DNA from: Plenodomus lindquistii
Lineage: Eukaryota > Ascomycota > Dothideomycetes > Pleosporales > Leptosphaeriaceae
Reading direction: 5' to 3'
Assembly: GCA_025504975.1 (NCBI GenBank)
Contig: JANUWI010000001.1
Coordinates: forward strand, 2,480,001-2,544,000
DNA: 64,000 nucleotides
Shown here one piece after another: positions 1 to 12,424 of the stretch. Made by a program: the position numbers and the translations under genes. The notes beneath the pieces were generated by a model that did no database searches, was not told where the DNA came from, and worked only from the letters and a program-made list of their open reading frames with translations. Numbering within the stretch: position 1 is the first letter of the stretch; each line of letters starts with the position of its first letter.

Positions 1-170
1 AAAAGTCGTGATAATTTGCAAGCAATTCAAGGAGGAAGACGTTAAAGTAGAGTTTGAATAAGCTATAGCACGAGGCCGCGTAATGTATGGGAAGACCGCT
101 GGGCATTTTACAGTTCACTAGGCACCTCTGCAATCTTCTGTCGTACGTGACGTGAGGCGGTAGCAAACAC

Positions 171-2082
171 CTACTGTAGCATCCCGAGAATTCCCTCCCA
201 AGGCCGCAGCACTACCTCCCCACTCTTCTTTCTTCCATCCAATTCCCTCTCATCGTAATTTCCCGCAACCCACTTCTGCACTTTCACATCGCCCAATCCC
301 TTCCACACAACCTCCTCCCCACTGAAATTCAATACCGTAATGAACGCCTTGCTCTCGCCCCAGCGCCTAAATGCAACGACCTTATCGTGCTGCATATCCA
401 ACATCTCAAAGTCGCCGTACACAAACACATCCTTGTGCTCTTTGCGATTGGCCAGTGCGCGGCGCCAAAAGGCATGCACGCTAAGCATACCTGGTGCAGG
501 GTTGGGATTGTCAAGTTGCGCGGCGACGTTGACGGCTTTGAAGTCGTCGTTTACGCGCATCCAGGGCTTTGCGTCGGGAGAGGTAAAGCCTGCGTGGGCC
601 GATGAAGACCATTGCACAGGTGTACGGGCGGAGTCGCGGGCTTTGCGTTGCATGATGTTTGCTGCTTCCTTTTGCTTCTTTTCGTCTCCTGGGTAGAGGT
701 CGCGGTATCTGAGACTTTGTTAGTAGATAGTTAGGAAAGCTGGGAAGGTGGAGCTTACTTCTTGAAGAAATTGATCGACTCAATGTCCTTGTATTCTTCT
801 GGTCCCCAACTCACGGGCACATTGCGCATGCCAATTTCTTCGCCTTGATATACATATAATGTACCGGCGAGGGTGGTTTGCATTAAGCACAGGAGCTTGG
901 CGCCGTACTCGCGCCACTCGTCGCTGTCATCTGTGTAGCGCGAAATGCTGCGTGGTTGGTCGTGATTTTCGACGTAGAGAGTGTTCCAGCCATCGCGCTC
1001 CAACATTAGTCGCTGCAGTCTGTTGACAATCTTCTTGAGATCGACAGCGTTCCATGGGTGAAGCGTGAACTTGAAGTCGCCGGGAACGTTGTCAATGTCC
1101 ACAAGGTCGAAGTTGAAGATCATGTTCAGCTCTCCTGATTCAGCGCCGACGACACGAATGACCTCATCCTCGTCGCGGACGAAAGGCATCTCGCCGACGG
1201 TGATGGTATCGTACTTGTCCAGTACGTCGCGACGCAGGTCCTTGAGCCATTCGTGGAGACGAGGGCCGTTGGCGTAGTACGCTGCACCGGGCTGATATTT
1301 GTGATCTTTCACTACGACCTCTGCGTCCGGGAAGGTCTGTACCTTGGAGATGAGGTTGATGACGTCCATGCGGAAGCCACTTGCACCGCGATCGAGCCAG
1401 AAGCGTAGGATGTCGTGGACGGCGGCTCGAACGTCGGGGTTCTCCCAGTTGAGATCTGGTTGTTCAGGGGTGAAGAGCGAAAGATAGTACTCTTGGGTCT
1501 TCTCATCCCATGTCCAGGCTGAGTTCGCCTCGCCAAGAATAAGCGCCCAATTATTGGGTGGTTGGCGGTTGCCATCTGCATCGTACTTTGCAGGCTTCCA
1601 GATGTACCAGTCACGCTTGGGATTGTCTTTTGATGATCGAGATTCAAGAAACCAGGCGTGTTGGTCAGACGTGTGGTTAACGACAAGGTCCATGACGAGC
1701 TTCATATCACGCTTCTTGAGCTCAGCGATGAGGTTGTCGACATCAGCGAGGGTACCGTAGCTGGGATCAATGTCTTCGTAGTCCGCAATGTCGTAGCCCA
1801 TGTCGGCTTGAGGCGACTTGTAGATTGGTGAGAGCCATACTACATCGACGCCGAGGTCTTTGAGGTAGTCTAATTTCTGAGTAATGCCAGGAATGTCACC
1901 CCAGCCGTCGCCGTTGGTATCTAGGAAAGATGCTGGGTAGATCTGTCAAGGATGTCAACTGTGGAAGCAGAACGCTGGAAATGGGGATGACACACTTGGT
2001 AAACGACACAATCTTTCCACCATCTATGCTTGTCGGTGCCAACATAGAGCGTCTTCCCTTCCTTAGCAGTGGTGATGGACAT
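171..2082 (-). CDS. Alpha-glucosidase / maltase, GH13 family
   Basis: Predicted 602-aa intracellular glycoside hydrolase that would release glucose from maltose or isomaltose-type oligosaccharides. Three exons: introns at 1943-1995 and 709-758, both GT-AG and in frame. The start at 2082 gives MSITTAKEGKTLYVG followed by WWKD and IYPASF, the normal GH13 N-terminus, with no signal peptide. The GH13 catalytic set is visible: Asp nucleophile in GFRMDVINL, Glu acid/base in VGEMPF, and Asp stabiliser in ENHDQPR. Length matches fungal maltases and oligo-1,6-glucosidases of about 580-610 aa. No MAL-type transporter or regulator is adjacent; the next gene is divergent. Fine specificity cannot be decided from sequence alone. 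Family assignment is strong. Confidence 0.93.
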
Positions 2083-2657
2083 GTTGATGAACTTCAATCG
2101 AAAGGAGTGAGGTTGTCTTGATATAGACGTCGCGAATTGGATGATGTTAAGACTATAACATCTCTGCGATGGTAGTATCCCACGTCATTGCCTGTTGTGG
2201 ACCACTCGAATACATCCGACAGGGGTCGGAGGCGCACAAACGTGGGGCAAAGCGGCCATCGCTCCCCTGCCCGGAGTTTCCCGCACATTGCAACTCTGCA
2301 TCCCCAACATGAAACATCGGTGTTCAAACTGCGCATCTCTCCTGGATAAAAATGTACCACGCTGTATCGCGTAGCAGTGTTTGTCGATCCAATCACCCAC
2401 CTTGACGCGAGACGCTGCACGCGCTGTTGAGGCGCGTCATAGGTCACGCCGCATCCCCATGAGACCCATCTCGGTAAAGGCATGCCGAGTGAACATACAA
2501 GACACGGCATTATCCCATGCCTTCTGCATCTCCACTGCAGTCAACGCTTCCCGTACTGTGATCTCGGTCCGACAACACACACTTCTCATCCAGTCGACGA
2601 AACGTAACAGCTTCGTCCTCCCACCAAGCAAACACCGCCAAGACCATCCGTGGAGCG
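2083..2657. other. Intergenic, divergent promoters
   Basis: About 575 bp between two divergently transcribed genes. No further gene or repeat is recognised. It must carry both promoters, but no clear TATA box or known operator was identified. Confidence 0.6.
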
Positions 2658-3624
2658 ATGACGTATGAGCCAGATGTCGAAGACGGAGGTGCGGCGGGCG
2701 AGCGAACGCCAATGTTGGGGAGCTCATCAACATTGCTTGGAAGCTCATCGCATCAGAGACGTTCCCAGGAGCCCAAGAAGAAGAATGATTCAACGGCGTG
2801 GTCAATCTTCAGGTTTTTTGGTGGGGGCATCTACGCTCCTGATCCGTCAACGTATGATCCGATTGAGATTCTACTGAATACGGAAGAAGAGGCAGAGCGA
2901 GATGAGCTGACGAAGAAGTGGAGGGACAACAAGTTGAGCGAGCTGAGCTTTGTTGGTGTTGTGGTATGTGCGATGCGATTCCTTGACGGTTATGCTCTAG
3001 CTTGCCTTGCATGGGATGAGAGATGTGGGGAGCGACGAGTGTGAGCATGATGAGCTGAAATTTCTTAGTCTGCACTCTTAGCTGGGGTTCTTACATCTAC
3101 TGGATCGTGGCCCAATATCCTTCCCAATGGTATAGCCTCTCCCTGGACTGTCCGCACGTCCTGGTATTGCGGCATCATCCTCTCTCTCTTCAGCATTCTG
3201 ACGGCAGCCGACCAAACCGTTCGACTACATCGCCTATCTTCGCACCGCGATGGTCTTGAGAACATTCGTCGCCTGCTCTCCAAGAGAAATGGCGAGAAAG
3301 GGCGTTCTTCTAAGACCGGCCGCCAGAGGCCTAGCATTTTGCAAATCATGACTTGGCAAATGCCAGTCATGTTCCTAACATCTGCTACGATTTGCATGAT
3401 TGTGGGCATGTTCTTGCATGTTTGGAGTGCCACGACGCATTTGAAGCACCCAGAGATCTGGGACGATAACTCGAAGGTACGTCGGCTCAACTTGTGGCCG
3501 CTGGAAATATTTGAGGCTGACCAGATTCGGATAGGTCGCGATCGTTTATAGTATCATTGCTGTTATTTCCATGGCGCTGTTCTTCACAGGCCAAGCTAGT
3601 CTCTACGCATCGATTCGTCACTAG
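2658..3624 (+). CDS. Hypothetical multi-pass membrane protein
   Basis: Predicted 267-aa protein from three exons, with introns at 2964-3068 and 3477-3534. The first acceptor was chosen because it alone keeps frame into SALLAGVLTSTGSWP. The N-terminal 90 residues are soluble and rich in Ser, Glu and charged residues. Hydrophobic segments follow: LSFVGVVSALLAGVL, WYCGIILSLFSILTAA, MPVMFLTSATICMIVGMFL and VAIVYSIIAVISMALFF. A basic loop (LLSKRNGEKGRSSKTGRQR) lies between the second and third. This suggests four membrane spans with a cytosolic N-terminus. No catalytic motif is seen, and I do not recognise a named family; proteins of this layout are usually annotated as hypothetical in ascomycetes. 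Confidence 0.75.
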
Positions 3625-4287
3625 ATCCAATGCTGCGAAAACAAGATCACCATCTCTGCTTTCTCGGGAGATACCTCCCAACCTCCTGCAACTCCCGTAA
3701 GGCCTTCACTGGCATAGGCTACTCATGGAAATCTACCCAATGAATACCGAGCACACTTTCCGCGTCTTCATTCTCTCCCATCATATCATCAGCTTTCTAT
3801 CACACACTACGTTTGCCTTCGGTTCATCCTCACCTCCCGTGAATTAATGACACAACTTCGCCCGCGGACCGCCAAATCAAGACCCAGATTCACGATGATA
3901 TGTCATATCAGTCGACCTGGCGCTATGGTCATCGAAAAATATGACGAAGGTCAGGTTCGCGAATGCCTAATGGACAAACACAGCTGCGATGTCCCTTTCG
4001 CTGTCGAGGACGCTTGCACAGAAGCAGCAGTATGCAGGATCAGAAGATCTTAGGAATGGTGCGCTTTGCGTAAGTAGAAAAAAATAACGAGGTCAAATAA
4101 GTGGATATATAGTGATTATGTCCCGTCAGACAATCAGCAATATCAGTATGGTAACATCAAAGCCAGGATAGCTACGTAACAGCATAGATAATTGCGCAGT
4201 CCGCACAAAGACCACATCAATCGCGGTCCTCCGCAAAAAGCACAAATATCAAGACTCTCAGATCCAGCGTGTATGCCAAGTTCCTCC
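3625..4287. other. Intergenic, convergent gene ends
   Basis: About 660 bp between the 3' ends of two convergent genes. Only short overlapping ORFs without recognisable features are present. Nothing else is seen. Confidence 0.55.
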
Positions 4288-5344
4288 TCACCGGCGCGGC
4301 CAATGAAGACCGCAGCCTACATTGCGCACCTTCGTTGTCAACATCTCCATATGGCGTTCCTCACTCCCACGTCCCTCCACACCTTGCTCCGCCCTCACCA
4401 ATCTATCCTTAAGTTCTGCAAACCCCACATGTTCCTCTGTCCTCGGCAGCGAAGCCCTCAACTGATTGAGAATAGTGAATTCAGCCCTAAGCTTAATCGC
4501 ATAAACCGCAACTTTGTGAAAGCTCTGCAAGAAGAAGAAGCCTGTATAGCACATCCCAATCACACTAAAGTCGAGAAAGATAATGAAGATGTTCACGGCG
4601 ATGAGATTGCGCAGAGCGCGTCGGATGCGCAGGTGCGCGGTGGGAGTGCCGAGGATGGTGCTGCTTCTGAGGTGTGCGGCTGTGGCGCGGATGTAGAGGA
4701 GACCGATGGAGGTTTCTTGGAGGAAGAAGGCGGCGAGTTGGATTTTCTCCCATATAGGGACGAGGCGTTCGAGGTTCGCGGTGTGGGGGTAGTGCTGTGA
4801 CAGGTGAGTTAGAGGAGTTTGAGGCCAGCGGGAATGCGAGGACCTACGGATATAAGGTTTATGATGACTGTGCCGAAGCCAAAAATGATGGCGGTAGTGA
4901 TGATCATGTAGAGCACGTATCTCTTGGTTTTGGCGTGAAGCAAGACGAGGCTGAGGCGGGAGTATAGTACCACGGATTGTCCGACGACAAAGGTGAACCA
5001 AGAGAGGAAGATGAAAACAAAAGATGAGTAGTTTCCCCTTTATAGCAGTTAGTACTAGTGATAACAACTTCTACCTTTTGCCATACTCACCAAACCCTGA
5101 AGTCAGACAGCGTAATGCAAATAGAATGCACAAAGATTCCCCACGAGCACACTAAGCAGGCCCAAAAGTAGAGACTCCTCCTTGTAGATCGAAGTAGCAG
5201 TCGAAGTTGAAGTTCGGCGCAGAGATACAGCGCAACGCCCAAGAACGCTGACGCGGTCATTGCTGTTCCAAGAGTCGTATCGCGGTCGAGCGAAGGGCCG
5301 TTCGGTCCGTCGATGGGAGCAATATACGCTCTGAAGTCGCTCAT
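4288..5344 (-). CDS. Hypothetical integral membrane protein (six to seven spans)
   Basis: Predicted 316-aa protein from three exons, with introns at 5038-5090 and 4795-4847, each 53 nt with good GT-AG ends. The start MSDFRAYIAPIDGPNG was chosen because earlier in-frame ATGs add only low-complexity sequence. Hydrophobic stretches: TAMTASAFLGVALYLCAEL, LYFWACLVCSWGIFVHSI, FVFIFLSWFTFVVGQSVV, YVLYMIITTAIIFGFGTVII, AAFFLQETSIGLLYI and IAVNIFIIFLDFSVIGM. The C-terminal 70 residues are charged and possibly helical, with a run of Glu and Arg. The layout resembles fungal integral membrane proteins with receptor-like topology that lack a characterised function. No transporter signature or G-protein-receptor motif was identified. 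Exon structure is well supported; function is unknown. Confidence 0.78.
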
Positions 5345-6517
5345 TGTGACAGATTGCGTGTGCTTGAGAACAAAGGCCGAGGATAGGATTATGTTGATAT
5401 CTGAGGTGGAAGAAAATTTGCTGGATGCCAGAGAGGGGTCAGGGCTCAAAGCAAACGCCTTCACCGCCCACCACCGCCCACCTTCACCAATCACTTAACC
5501 TTTTGCAATTGTCCTCACGAGTGCTGCCTATTGTGAGCAAAAAACTAGTCAAATAGGTTAGCTGCGTTCATTGTAGGCCTTGAGCAGGCCGTTGCCTAAT
5601 CTCCAACTGAAGGTGACTCCCCTCAAGTCGCACAATCAGTATGTCGATACTAATCGCTGGGCCCCGCCTCGCGTGATTTACGCCATGGTAGGTCTAAAAT
5701 TGGCTCTTGATTTGGTGGAGCTTGGAGAACCCGATTGTGGGAAATCTTGGAGCCGTTCTAGAGCCAACATAGCGAAGGACTTGTGGAATCGCCGATACAT
5801 ATGCACTTGAGAGATATTGAGAACTTGTGGAGTCCTTTCCAGGTTCCCTAGTGAGGTGCCTTTACACGTGGTTCGAAACCTTGTACACATGAGTTGCATC
5901 GGGGTCCTCCTACCTAGTCCTCGTGGCTGTGGAGACACGCGAACTGGTGCGGCTGGAAGATAACCTGCGCGAGTCATTGTCGTAACAATTTGAAAATGAA
6001 TTTATATGCCTTCTTACCTCTGACGTCTGCATATTGATGCAAGGCTCGTGTGTTGATTGCGCACATGAAGCCCCAACAACATGACTCCACGGTAACAGCC
6101 AGGACCAGGAATGAAGCTGGGTGCGTGACAATGTCAAGCCCTGTGAGCACCCACCGTTTGGAGATTAAGGTAGGCATGTGACAGTAGGGTTAGCAATCAA
6201 GTAGCAATAAATACTCTCCTTAGCTAGCCGTAGATAGTTCTTGAATCAACCTCAGTATAATTTCAACACACATATAATAGAAGATCCTATGCTCGCGCTA
6301 AATGCTGCAACTAGTCAGTGATGGGGAAGCAGATATGGGGTCACGGTGAAGTTGTGTCTAGCGGTCGCTCCTTCCAAAGCTGGCAATTTTACAAACGCTT
6401 GTCTCAAAACTTGCGCGAGGCGGACTCTCCACTGATCAACTTCCTGCCTCCACCCACGACGCTGTACTCGGTGTTACAAACCACCACTGTCACGAGAAAT
6501 ATTGCTCGCCTGATGCG
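5345..6517. other. Intergenic, no gene recognised
   Basis: About 1.17 kb upstream of the next gene. Short ORFs of 60-100 codons occur on both strands but overlap each other and show no family signature. I see no repeat or RNA gene. Confidence 0.5.
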
Positions 6518-7346
6518 ATGACACCAATCACAACCTACGGCGAACTCGCGGCTTACGCTTTTGACAACTTCCCAGAAGAATTTGAAAAGCTACCACATGC
6601 GTCAACATACCACTTCAAAATCGGAAACGGCCAGGATCCAGACTCTGTCATGCTATGGATCGGCGCGACATCGCCCAGCTCGCCGCACAACCGTGCAGCA
6701 TTCGCCATCATTGACTGCGAAGATTACGATTGTAGCAAATTTGTGACAGCAGACGTTACAGAGATAGAAAAGGACAATTTCCACTTGAGAGAGCCATTCC
6801 ACGGGGTTTTTGCAATGCCCATTGACCAGCAGGCATCATCATGCCCGTACCTGGCACTTGACGTATTCATTCGGTACTGCTTTGCCCTGCACTGGCGCCA
6901 CGAAGGTTTCGAGTCCTTTGAAAAATATGGAGGAGATGTTGGCCTCAGGTTCGAAGAAGCGTGTGCTCGATTGGCGACTAGCCATCGCATAGCGAGGACT
7001 GGACTGGACGTGGACGAGCAGGCCTGTTGGAGTAAAGGTAATCTGAAGCTTTTGTACAATTCTGACGGCTGCTAGCATATTGTCAGATGCCCCGAGCAAC
7101 GACAACCAAGACGTTCACCACTCGACGCGCTCCACCACTGAAAACTCGGACGAGACTGTAGAGCTTCGCGATCATCTCCGCCACATCACCCTGGAGTTCG
7201 AAACCCTGAAGAAACAGAGCGCAGCTTTTGAGACGAAGGTGACAGAACAGATATGCAAGCTGCAGCAAATAGTCTCAGAGCTTCAAGCGGAGAATGTCAA
7301 GATAAAGGGCAATCTCCGTAATCATGTGTTCAAGTTCAGAGCATGA
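6518..7346 (+). CDS. Hypothetical protein with C-terminal coiled coil
   Basis: Predicted 259-aa protein. Two adjacent frames are joined by one 49-nt intron (7038-7086) with donor GGTAATC and acceptor TTGTCAG. Splicing turns ...QACWSK into DAPSNDNQDVHHST without a stop. The N-terminal part (about 1-172) starts MTPITTYGELAAYAFDNFP and looks like a compact domain with acidic and aromatic residues; I do not recognise it. The C-terminal part (about 190-259) contains heptad-like sequence around ELRDHLRHITLEFETLKKQ and ICKLQQIVSELQAENVKIK, consistent with a coiled coil. Without the intron the same DNA would read as two tiny ORFs. A diverged repeat lies just downstream at 7438-7545. Function unknown. 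Confidence 0.6.
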
Positions 7347-8465
7347 GGGTATTGGATGAGAGGACACTACAAGACCGGAAGGAAGAGATGCAAGGCGTCA
7401 TGGATCGGTACACGTGAACCACAAATAAGACCACATTGATGACAGATCAAACTGGGTTTGGGCATGAGACAACCTTGGGCTTTACGTGGTGGATAGTACA
7501 TGTGGGTTCCTGGATTCTAGGAAATTTCGGGCTGCGACCATCAATTTCTGTACAATAAAAACTCAGGGAAATCTCCCTAATCACATCTCCGTTCTGAAAC
7601 GAACCAGATTTCCGACATGTGGTTGCAGCTTAGCCGAGAGGGCTTGGCGGGACAGCATCATTCAATGGTGAAGCCATGTACCTACAGAAGAGGAGAGTCC
7701 TTTGTAGCAAAATATGCGATTTTGAGTTCTTCAGGTCACCAGTACATAAATATATGCGAATTGAGTCTCGTGACACTCTGTACTGGACACGAGGACGACT
7801 ATGAAGCAACGCCGGGGACTAGCTGCCAACTCAATTCCTCTACCTATTCGGTCGTCTGCATAATTTGTCATAAGCTTGAGAATTATGGCCGACTCACCAA
7901 CACAAGTAAATCAGCAATCACTTTCCTTCTTCTGAGGGTTCAGAGAGTGGAAAAAGAGATTGGACAACATGACTCCTAGGTTCAGGATCTTCGAACGCAC
8001 GAACAGACTCCATAAAGCGCAGGGTTACATGCTTTTAGGGATTTACATGTGAGGTGGCGAGTAGGAAGTTTAGAAACTGAATGACGGACAAGGTTATGTA
8101 GACGTCGCCGACTCGCCACTGCTTCACATTGATGTTATCTCTCCCTCCGTTGGGACACTCGGACAATGCTCCTCTCCCTTTCGGTAATTATCACAGCATA
8201 CACACACGAAGCCGTCGAGTCCTCTGTCTCATACATCACCAGATAAAGAATCTCATCGCCGCCAATGTCGCACAATCTTGAAATATTGTCCAAAGAGCAC
8301 AGATCAGTATCCCACAAAACATGATATAAGCCCTCTTCGATCGCTCAACTCACCGGCAGATAAGCTGTGTCAAAGTTTCTTTCGGCAGAGCAACGCCAGG
8401 ACACAACAAATTGCAATTGTTGATTTTCAGGTATATTATCCTCTCCCAAGTATGCGAAAAGCGAA
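7347..8465. other. Intergenic region with dispersed repeat copy
   Basis: About 1.1 kb between the coiled-coil gene and the first TATA-module array. Apart from the dispersed repeat copy at 7438-7545, no gene or RNA is recognised. Short ORFs here have no support. Confidence 0.5.
7438..7545 (+). repeat. Dispersed repeat, copy A (pair with 55554-55705)
   Basis: Shares ordered blocks with 55554-55705: GATGACAG-TCAAACT, then GCTTTACGTGGTGGAT, then a TTCTAG-AAA block and GGC-GCGACCATC. The copies differ in spacing and by many substitutions. Each lies in non-coding DNA. It may be a decayed MITE or solo LTR; no terminal repeats were recognised. Confidence 0.5.
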
Positions 8466-11050
8466 AAGATTTAAGGATGGGGAGAGGTGATCTTTATACA
8501 TCCCCGCTAACCCTTGAGCTGTCAGACTGGGACATGATCTTGAGAGGGGCAGATATGACGCATATTCATGGGCTATGTTACGGCCACGATCTGGGAACAG
8601 TAATTGGAAAATCATGGCAGTCATCGCACGCGCTTCTAGATTTTCAGAAATCTTATTCCTTCAGGAACTCAGCGCACGGCACACGAAGACATGAGTCATT
8701 GTTAAGAGATTTTGAGTACCACCCTCCTACTCCCTCACTCTGCACATGAAGTTCTTGAAATAGTAATTTAGGTTCATTTTGATCACTCAAGAGTGACCAC
8801 AGGGCAAAGAGGGACAAGAAGGGGTTTAAATTCACACGCCGCCAAACCATCTTTCTGTAATCCTCGCCCGTTGTATCAATTTTTTCTTTGAAAATCTCAG
8901 GCGACGCTCACGAATCTATTGTTCTGCTGTTTTTTCTTTCTTGAAATCGCCACAAGCAACAGCGCAAATTGCCTTGCTTTCTCAATATTTGTAACTTTCA
9001 ACGCTTTACCATTCGAAGAAGCGCGCCAGATTACGACGGTACTCCCCTGCCCAACTCAACGTTCCGCAGACACATATGTAGACACGGAACCGAATTTAGA
9101 TAAAAGAGGTGCACCTAATCTTGATAGAGTAACAATGGAGTGGACAAGAGGAGGGTTTATATACCATAACCGCCGCTCCTACGCCATCCTCACGCCTCAC
9201 TCACGCGGCCTCAGAAAAACATGACCGAATACTTCAGGCTCAGCCGTGACGACATGGAATCTTTCGCCTATAGTTTCGCATACCACCTCGTCTCCGCATA
9301 CGGGCACATCGCTCTGCTCTTACACACATTCAAGCTTTCCACGATCACTTAACTCCGCGTGCGAGTCACAAGGACATACATATCTTGGATGATATCTTTC
9401 CAACACACTCCTCCACGCATAAGTCAACCGTGACACAGTTTCAAGTAGGATTTCCTTTTCCAAGAGTGTGTAGGAATTGAAGAGAGGAGACCCACGGGAC
9501 AAGCAGGGGTCATGTACACTTCCAGGTTGCATAACATGAAAGCAATGCTGACGTCTTATAATTTCCCACCCGATCAGTCTATGACTAGGGCTGCAACATG
9601 CGTTACATGACGAATCGATAGATTCCCAATTGATGTGGTACGCACACACATCATCCTGCACTTTCATCCAAGTGAGCTCTCGATAGCTCAAACTTGGAAC
9701 AATCGAAGGACTCAGCACAGCCAGACACCAAGACATTCATATCTTGGACGTAGTTTTTGGTAGACACCTTGTCGGCTATAGAACACATGTACTCATCACG
9801 ACCGACTTTCAGGAGATGGAGAAAGTGTTTAATAAGACGGCTGAGAATAGATAGGAACGAGAGGAGTTTTATAACTCTTCAGGCAACCCGCGAGACATGA
9901 GATAAAGTCACGAGACTCCAAGCCTGCACATGAGTACACCATTCGCAAGATCCTGGGAGTGCGTCACGTCCAAAATTCACAAACACCATTCGATGGAAAA
10001 TGTGAGCCTCTGGATGCCAGTGCCCTCTAAGTTACGGCAAATTTGGCCACGAAACTTGGAGACATTTGCAATGCTCAAAAAGGTTTTGCTTATCCAATCT
10101 CCGAACAGGGACACTCATGCGATCTTTGTACCGAACTTTTGGAAAACGAGAATAATGTCTTCAACAAAGAGGAAAGGAAGTTAGAGTCGATTAATTTTAT
10201 ATACACCTACTGACGGTAACCCACAAGACATGAGATTTGTGACTTTCTTTTTGAAAATAGTACATGGCATTTCCAGCACGCATCGTTGATTTCGGATCTC
10301 ATGCAGGCTCGCGTACCATGCGAGTCATGCATTTTCTCTTTCCTGTCTTCTTTTGGAAGCTTGATAAACCCCAGCGAGCGAGAGGCAAGACATAAGATTG
10401 AGAACAGGGTGTTTGATTCGCACTTCTCCAGCAGCTACCGGTAGGCATGAATTCCTTCCATGTACGTTGCAAGTCCAGCCCAGAGGAACACATAACCCGA
10501 TTGCATCGGCCTTTTCCTTTCTTGAACCCGGTAAGACGTGTGTGATGGAGAAGGAGAGTATTGAGTTTGGAAGAGACTTGTATACGCGTGCATCTCCTCA
10601 AGTCGCGCGACATGAGTTTGTGATGTTCGTATTTCGACACCTGCACATGTACGATGTTATAAATCATCAGGACCACAGACATATATGTCCTCATCATGAG
10701 TTGTAAAGCCGCGCAAACACCACGCGCCCATGACGTTGTTCAATCCAGGCATCTCAAGACGTCAAGCGAACGCAGCGCACAAAGCTCAAAGACATGAAGC
10801 AGTGATGGCGTCAATTTCAAGACGCTTGCAGTCGCGTACTCCAACGGCACATACGTTCTTCGCTGAATGGTTTTGAGCATTTTTTTCTGATCTGAGTGCG
10901 ATAAAAGCGTAGAGAAGAGAGGGTAGTAAGAATTTTGTATACGCCGTACTTCCGAGCTGCAGTGCGACAGGAGTATGCAGTGCTAGGGCTTCAGAAGTCA
11001 AGACTCTGCATATGTGTGCTTTATGCGTGCGTAAATTAGAGCTACAGACA

Positions 11051-11081
11051 TACTGTGGTAGAATGTAAAAGTACTCCATGT
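11051..11081 (+). repeat. Left terminal inverted repeat with TA flank
   Basis: A 31-base segment (TA plus 29-bp TIR) that is the exact reverse complement of 12394-12424. It marks the left edge of the AT-rich element. Confidence 0.85.
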
Positions 11082-12422
11082 AGGTCCATTTTCTTAGCCC
11101 AGTAACAAGCTAAGCCAACTTCAGATAAAACAGTAATATATATATTTCTTAAACCTTTACTAGTACTTTATATGCCCTCTCTAGATATTAATTATAGCCT
11201 AACACTTTACGCCTATACTATCTACTATAGACTTAAAGTGTTAAAGTATAATAGTATTCTAGACTTTCTATATATAAGCTTTTAGTTAATTATACAAATA
11301 TTACTAGCTATATAGTAGATCTAGATAATTAGCCTATAGCTAATTTTTTATCTAATTCTAGATAAACTTAATAGAGTTAAAATTAGAACTATAAGCTAGC
11401 TAGAAAATAAAATTAATACCTCTATTTTTTAGCTTTTTAATAGCTACTTTAGTAGAGTAAATAGAGGTATTATTCTATATAAATAGCTGTTCTAGTTTTA
11501 TTTTTATCTATTTATTAATAAGTAAAATAATCCTTTAGCTATATCTCTCTACGTTTATTTTACTCTAGTTTTTTTTCTAGAAAAAGTAAAAACTTTTTTT
11601 ACTTTTTAAAAAGTAAGTCTAGAATATCTAGCTTTTTTTTTTTAACTTTATCTACTAAGTAAGTATTATTAAAAGCCTCCTTTTTTTTTAGGTAACCTAT
11701 ACTTTTTAGTACTAGCTACTAATTACCTAAATTTTATTAGACTAGAGTATAGAGTACTACTATTTATAGGTCTAGTTTATATACTTCTAAGCCTACTAAA
11801 GCTAGGCTTTTTTATTTACTAGCGTAAATAGTAGTTTAGCTAAAGCTACTCTCTATAAAAAGCCTGCCTAGTAAAAAGCGTAGCTAATACAGTACTTATT
11901 TACTTTTTATTTTTTAAAATAGTAAGTAAAGGCAGCGTAGTTTATCTACTAAATTCTATAGCTTTAATAAATAAAAAAAATTAAAGTCTCTACCTACTTT
12001 AAAAAAAGTAGAGGTAGTTTACTAGAGCGCTTCTAGAGAGTAGCTAGTATAGTAAATAAATACTAAATTTAATTAATACTATATTCTATATATTTAGCTA
12101 TAAACTTATATATATAGCCTACGTTCTATAGTACTTAAATAATAAAATATTTATTATATATAAAATATTAGTAAAGTACGCGTTTATATTATAATAGAGA
12201 AAGTAGCATTTTAAAATAGAATAAAATAAAGTAGTTAAAGTAAAGGATAACTGCTAGCTGTGCTAGGTAGAGAGCCTAGTATCTATAGCTTAGGGGCTAT
12301 ATATTTTACTATACAAATAGTGTAGATTTGCATGTAATATATAGAACTACAGTGCTTTTAATCTCTGCGTGCACGGTGCTGGCTCGGCCCCCCACATGGA
12401 GTACTTTTACATTCTACCACAG
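11053..12422. mobile_element. Degenerate DNA transposon, Tc1/mariner-like, AT-rich (RIP-like)
   Basis: A block of about 1.37 kb bounded by perfect inverted repeats that start CTGTGGTAGAATGTAAAAGT, each flanked by the dinucleotide TA. A TA target duplication and this size fit Tc1/mariner-type elements. The interior is strongly A+T-rich, with TA, CTA and TTA steps everywhere, few CG or CA steps, and no ORF of even 60 codons. This is the pattern expected after repeat-induced point mutation of a multicopy element. No transposase remnant can be read by eye, so superfamily placement rests on the ends and TSD only. The TIRs and their surroundings have normal composition, so mutation stops close to the element ends. 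Confidence 0.75.
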
Positions 12423-12424
12423 TA
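12394..12424 (-). repeat. Right terminal inverted repeat with TA flank
   Basis: Exact reverse complement of 11051-11081, ending CCACAG followed by TA. Normal-composition DNA of array 1 resumes directly outside it. Confidence 0.85.

Noticed and set aside
4192..4800. A 202-codon plus-strand ORF
   Set aside because: It is antisense to exons of the integral membrane protein gene, whose splice sites and hydrophobic segments are coherent.
5861..5890. GGTTCGAAACC resembling a tRNA T-arm box
   Set aside because: No matching A-box or acceptor stem at the right distance, so no tRNA fold can be drawn.
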